Part shown: in pieces, positions 28,801-34,800 of the stretch
Layout of the letters: each line of letters starts with the position of its first letter
Position numbering within the stretch: position 1 is the first letter of the stretch
Assembly (NCBI RefSeq): GCF_002797575.1
Contig: NZ_PGTX01000007.1
Location: 1 to 36,204 of the forward strand
Length of the DNA stretch: 36,204 nucleotides
From: Polynucleobacter brandtiae
Lineage (GTDB): Bacteria; Pseudomonadota; Gammaproteobacteria; Burkholderiales; Burkholderiaceae
Direction: 5' to 3'
The notes under the pieces: generated by a model
Database searches by the model: none
Told to the model about the DNA's origin: nothing
What the model saw: the letters and a program-made list of their open reading frames with translations, nothing else
Made by a program: the position numbers and the translations under genes

Positions 28801-31800
28801 GTTCTAGCGTGACTTTTGTTGCGGGTGCTGCTAAAAATTTCATCAATAGCCCTAAAGCATTGGACATCACGATCTCCAAAGTTTATGACGGCAGCAATAC
28901 ATTTACCAGTACCAATAGCTACGCATTAATAGGGATGGCCAACAGTGATACCGCCCCAACCATTAGCTCAGGTTCTGCTACTCTGGCTAATGCAAATGTC
29001 ACCACTACAGCAGCTACTGCATTTACAAGCAACTCGTTTGCTCTGAGCAATGCTAACTACACCCTTACCGGTGGCTCAGTGAGTGTCTCGATTTCCCAAT
29101 TAGCTTCAGTCACCTATACCGGTGCTACTGGCGGTTCTTGGTCTGATGGTGCTAACTGGACGGTTACTGGTGGCGTGGCAACAGGAGCAAGGCCAACTTT
29201 AGGAAACGTGGCTACTGTTGTTATTCCAGTAACTACTTCAGTAAGCTATGGTGACTCCATGGCTGGCTTAGTACCTACTAGTGCAGTCGCTATTACTAAC
29301 AATGGATTAGTCAGTTTTGCCAACACTTCTGCAATCACCATGCCAGCAGCTATTAGCGGTGATGGTGCAGTTACTTTCGCTGGATCTGCCGCTGTAACCC
29401 TCTCCAACACCAATACCTACACTGGGGCTACAACGATAAATAGTGGTGCCACTCTCAAGCTAGGTTCAGCTACTACTATTTCTAATAGCTCAGCAGTAGT
29501 AATTAACGGCACCCTAGATCTAGCCGGTTACTCAGAAACAGTAGGATCCATTGCCGGTGCAAGTACTGGTCTGATCACTAGTACCGCTAGCGGTACTCTA
29601 GTACTCACCGCTGGTGGTGACAACTCCAGCACAAGATTTGCTGGTGTGATTCAGAATGGTTCTGCCACTACAGTAGCTATAACTAAAGTGGGTACAGGTA
29701 CCTTAACGCTATCTGGTACTAATACCAATACAGGCGTTTCTAACATTAATGGCGGTACTATCAGTGTGAATGTGGATGCCAACTTAGGCGCTGCCAGTAG
29801 CGTAGCCATTAATGCAGGGTCCTTGCTGATTGATGGCAGTGGCACCTTTAGCTCAGCTAAGAACTTCACCTTAAATGGTGCTGCCACGATCAGCAATGCC
29901 AACACAACGAATGCTTCCACCTTCAGTGGCAACTTCACCAATAGTGCAAACCTCTTAACTGTTTCTGGTAGCGGCAATACCACTATCTCTGGCGTCATCG
30001 GCAGCGGTAGTGGTGGTCTGACTAAAGACGGTTCCGGCATCCTAACCCTCTCCAACACCAATACCTACACTGGGGCTACAACGATAAATAGTGGTGCCAC
30101 TCTCAAGCTAGGTTCAGCTACTACTATTTCTAATAGCTCAGCAGTAGTAATTAACGGCACCCTAGATCTAGCCGGTTACTCAGAAACAGTAGGATCCATT
30201 GCCGGTGCAAGTACTGGTCTGATCACTAGTACCGCTAGCGGTACTCTAGTACTCACCGCTGGTGGTGACAACTCCAGCACAAGATTTGCTGGTGTGATTC
30301 AGAATGGTTCTGCCACTACAGTAGCTATAACTAAAGTGGGTACAGGTACCTTAACGCTATCTGGTACTAATACCAATACAGGCGTTTCTAACATTAATGG
30401 CGGTACTATCAGTGTGAATGTGGATGCCAACTTAGGCGCTGCCAGTAGCGTAGCCATTAATGCAGGGTCCTTGCTGATTGATGGCAGTGGCACCTTTAGC
30501 TCAGCTAAGAACTTCACCTTAAATGGTGCTGCCACGATCAGCAATGCCAACACAACGAATGCTTCCACCTTCAGTGGCAACTTCACCAATAGTGCAAACC
30601 TCTTAACTGTTTCTGGTAGCGGCAATACCACTATCTCTGGCGTCATCGGCAGCGGTAGTGGTGGTCTGACTAAAGACGGTTCCGGCATCCTAACCCTCTC
30701 CAACACCAACACCTACACTGGGGTAACCACGATTACTGCTGGAACTTTGGCCTTATCAGGCGTTGGCTCAGTAGCGACTTCATCTTCAGTATCCGTAACG
30801 GGCACCTTAGATATTAGTGCGGTAAGTAGCGGCGCATCTATCACCACCTTGTCTGGTGCGGGTGGTGTCAATATTGCTGGTAAGACAATCACCATTACGA
30901 ACGGTAGCTCTACTTACTCAGGCGTCATGACTGGTGCTGCTGGTGCGTTGACTGTTTCAGGTGGTACACAGATTTTCTCGGGTGCCAATGATTACAGTGG
31001 TACAACCACAGTTTCAGGCGGAACACTGCGTTTGAGTAGCTCAGGCACAACTGGCGCTGCTGGCAATAATTTGACGATTTCTAGTGTCGGCACCTTGGCG
31101 ATGGTTGGCGCTAATTTGGTTGTTAACAATCTTAGTCTTGCTACTGGCGGCGCCATTACTACGCCATCAGGTTTGTCCACATTGACTGCTAACGGCACCA
31201 GTTCTATTGCGGGGACGATTACTACTTCAGGTAACCAGAGTTATGTTGGTGCCGTAACCTTAACGGCGGATACAACAATAGCCAGTGGTGCTGGCAATAT
31301 TGCTTTTGGTTCAGCTATCAATGGTACGACTGCCAATACAGAGTCGCTTACTCTAAATGCAGGTACAAGTGGATTAATCACTGTTGCTGGCGCCATTGGT
31401 TCAACCACCAGCTTGAAAAATCTTACCGTGAGCAATTCAGGTGGAACAACATTTAGCGGTGCAGTAAATGTAGGTACGGAAGTGATCCTAACTAATACTG
31501 CTAATGCGCAGACAATTGCTTTTAATGCTGGCCTTAGAGCTCCAGCCTTAACCACTACTGCTGGTGCCTATAACCTGAAAATTGTTGGTGGCACAAGCAC
31601 CATCACCAATGCACTCACTTTACTGAATACTGGGTACGTGCAATTTGGTGCGACCTCAAACGATACCTTTATTGCAGTTAATGGCTTGACTGCTACAGTA
31701 CAACTTGGCGGGATTAAATTGGCAGGAACAATCTCTAGTGGAGGTGTGCTTGAACTTGGTGCCTCCAATGTTGCTATTACATTATTGGCTGCGACGACTC

Positions 31801-34800
31801 TTGACACAACCAATGTTGCTTCCTCTGGCACGACTACAACAACAATTTACACATCGGATACAAGCTGGGTTGTTCCTGTTGGAGTAAGTGCAATTTCAGC
31901 TACTTTAGCCGGTGGTCAAGGTGGTGGATCAGGCGGTGGTTTGGGTGGGCAAGTACAGGCAACGAATGTAGCTGTAAGTGCTGGATCAACGCTATATATT
32001 TATGTTGGTGGACAGGGAAACAGCAGTTCAGGAACTGCATCGGGTGGCTCTAATGGCGGTGGCTCGGCAACCTCTTCAAATAGTAATTTGGGTTACACAA
32101 TTGATGTAGGTTCTGGAGGTGGAGCATCTGATGTTCGTTTGGATGGAACTGCTTTATCAAATCGAATTTTGGTTGCTGGAGCTGGCGGTGGAAGTAGTGG
32201 TGGATACCACGCAAGCGCTGGCGGTAATGGCGGAGGTCTTGTAGGGTCTGATGGTATTGCTGCCTTAAGTGGAGCCGGTGCTGGTTTAGGCTCTACACAG
32301 TCTGGAGGTGGCTCAGGGGGCTCTGGTAATGGCGGTGCCTCTACTGGCGAATCAGGTAGCCTGGGTCTTGGTGGGTCGACTGGTTATGGTTATTGGGGCG
32401 GTGGTGGCGGTGGTGGCGGATACTTTGGAGGCGGCGCCGGAGGAAGCGACTCATCACTCACCAACTATTTCTCTAGGGGTGGTGGCGGTGGTGGCGGTGG
32501 TGGCTCTTCATATGCCAATAGTCTAGTCGCTACTGGTGTTACTTACACATCCGGATCACAAAGTGGTGCTGGTTTTGTTTCGATTAGTTATTTGAGTTCT
32601 GGTACAAAAGCACCGAGCGCAATACGCCTGGCTGGCGCAGTCAATGGCGCATTTGCTTTAACAACTAAGTCTGGCTCTGAATCTACCACCACTGCAGCAA
32701 TCGGACAAAGTACTGCAGTGGCAAGCTATAGCTCAACAGGAGCAGGTGCTAATGTGATCGGCGGTAGTATCACTACCACTGGTGCGCAAACTTACACTGG
32801 GTCAGTGACCTTAAATTCAGATGCCTTGTTAACATCGAGCGCAAATGGTGCAATCAATTTATCAGACATCGCTGGTGCATATGGCCTCACGATCAGCAAT
32901 GGTAGTGGCGCTATAGCGCTTGGCGCTGTGGGTGCTACACCCCTAAGTTCGCTGACCTTGCAAGGTACGGGAAGCAATGCAATCAATGGAAATATCGTTA
33001 CAAGTGGTGCGGTAGATTTAAAGGGAACATCAAGAACGACTGGCTTCGCAGCAGATAGAACCATTACTACCAGCTCAGGAAACGGTAATGTTACCCTTGG
33101 GGTAGTTGACAGTGCATTTGGTTTAACGATTGCTGCAGGCGCCGGCACGATTAATACCGTTGCAATTGGTAGCACTACACCACTAGCATTTGTCACCTTT
33201 ACCGGTACTGGTATTAATACAGTGGGTGGAAACATTACCAGTACCGGTGCAATTGATCTTAGTAGCACCAGAACCAGTAACTTTCTGGTTGATCAGCGAG
33301 TCAGGGCAGGAGGTGCGCTCAACATCGGTACCGTTAATTTAGCGTCCTCTGCAACACTGACATTAGACGCAGGGGCTTACAATATTGCAGTAGCAAGTAT
33401 TACTGGTCCAGCATCAGGGCTCAATGCAAATGTTACTTTTACGAATAGTGGGTTAGTAACGGTGAGCGGTGCTATTGCGACTCGTATTGGTACCGTTTGG
33501 CTCAATAAGACCTCAGGCAATGTTAGCTTTTTAGGCTCGCTTCAAGTGACACAATTGAAGATGGATGCGACTGCAGCCTATAACCTCAGCATCACTGGTG
33601 CGAGTAACTCGATTGCGAGTTTTTCAACGACTACTCCTTTTGAAACCAGCGGCACTTTAACGATTGGCGATGAAGCTAGTGATTTGTTGACCTATTCTGG
33701 AGGCGCATTGGCACTGTCGGCACCATCTTCGATTAGTTTGGGTGGAACCGTCATTACTAGCGCCTTAACTGGAGGTAGCATTACATTAGGCGATGTAAAT
33801 ACTGCGATTAATCTTGGAGCTGGTTTAACAATTAACACCAGCGCTAGCAACGCTAATATAACGATAGCAAGTTCAACCGCGATTTCTGGAGCCGGTAAAT
33901 CACTTACATTAAACGCAGGTACTGGCACTATATCTATTGCATCTGCCTTAAGCGGAATGGGTAACTTAAGTTTTACGGCAAATGAAATAAACTGGTCGGC
34001 TGCTATCGCTGGCACTGGAACATTGATCCTAAAGCCGACTACTATGACTAATGTTATCAATGTTGGCATTACCAGTGATGCGGGCACCTCAACGTTAGAT
34101 ATTACAGCCGCAGAGCTAGCATTACTGGGGAATACTTTTACCGGCATTACTTTTGGCGGTAATACTCAGAGTGGAAATATTAGTATTCCTAACGCTATTA
34201 CATTTAATAACTCTGTGAGCTTTGAAACTTCAGCTTCAACTGTCTTAGCTGGTAATTTAATAGCCACAGGCAGCGCAGGTATTTCTATAACTGGAGCGCT
34301 GTTATTGTCTGGTGCAGATCGATCCATTACTTCAGATGGAGGGGCTATTACACTTGCAAGTATTGACAGTACAGGAAGTGGTGCTGGAGGAAGCGCTACC
34401 CAAACCATTACCAGTACTGGCAACTGGACAGTGCCAACAGGTGTTAGCTCTGTAACGCTTTATGCTCTTGGCGGCGGTGGTGGTGGCTCAGGAGACGCTG
34501 CAGGTGGTGGCGGTGGCGGTGGCGCTTCAATTGCAACCATTAGCGTTTCTGCTGGCCAGATTGCTTCAATCACGGTTGGTGCTGGTGGCAGTGGTACAAC
34601 AACCGGCACAGCAGGGTCTGGTGTAAATACAACGATATCGCTAGCAGGCATAACAGTTACCGGAGGCGGAGGTAGAGGTGCAATCGGCAGCACTGGTGGC
34701 GCAGGGGGCATCGGAAGTGGGGGAACGATTAATCTCACTGGGGGAGCAGGATCTAATTTTGCTGGTGGCTCAAGCGTCAACGGTAGTTCTGGTGCAAGCT

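Larger units (their letters stand above)
24018..31110 (+). repeat. about twelve PATR-type autotransporter repeats within the adhesin
   Basis: Units of the form LTKSGxGTLTLSGANTYTG followed by TTISAGTLxxG recur near 24018, 24444, 24867, 25290, 26862, 27318, 27681, 29391, 29698, 30036, 30684 and 30966. This is the passenger-associated transport repeat known from classical type Va autotransporters (PF12951/TIGR02601 type). Each unit probably adds turns to a beta-helix. Spacing varies from about 300 bases to over 1 kb. Confidence 0.85.
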
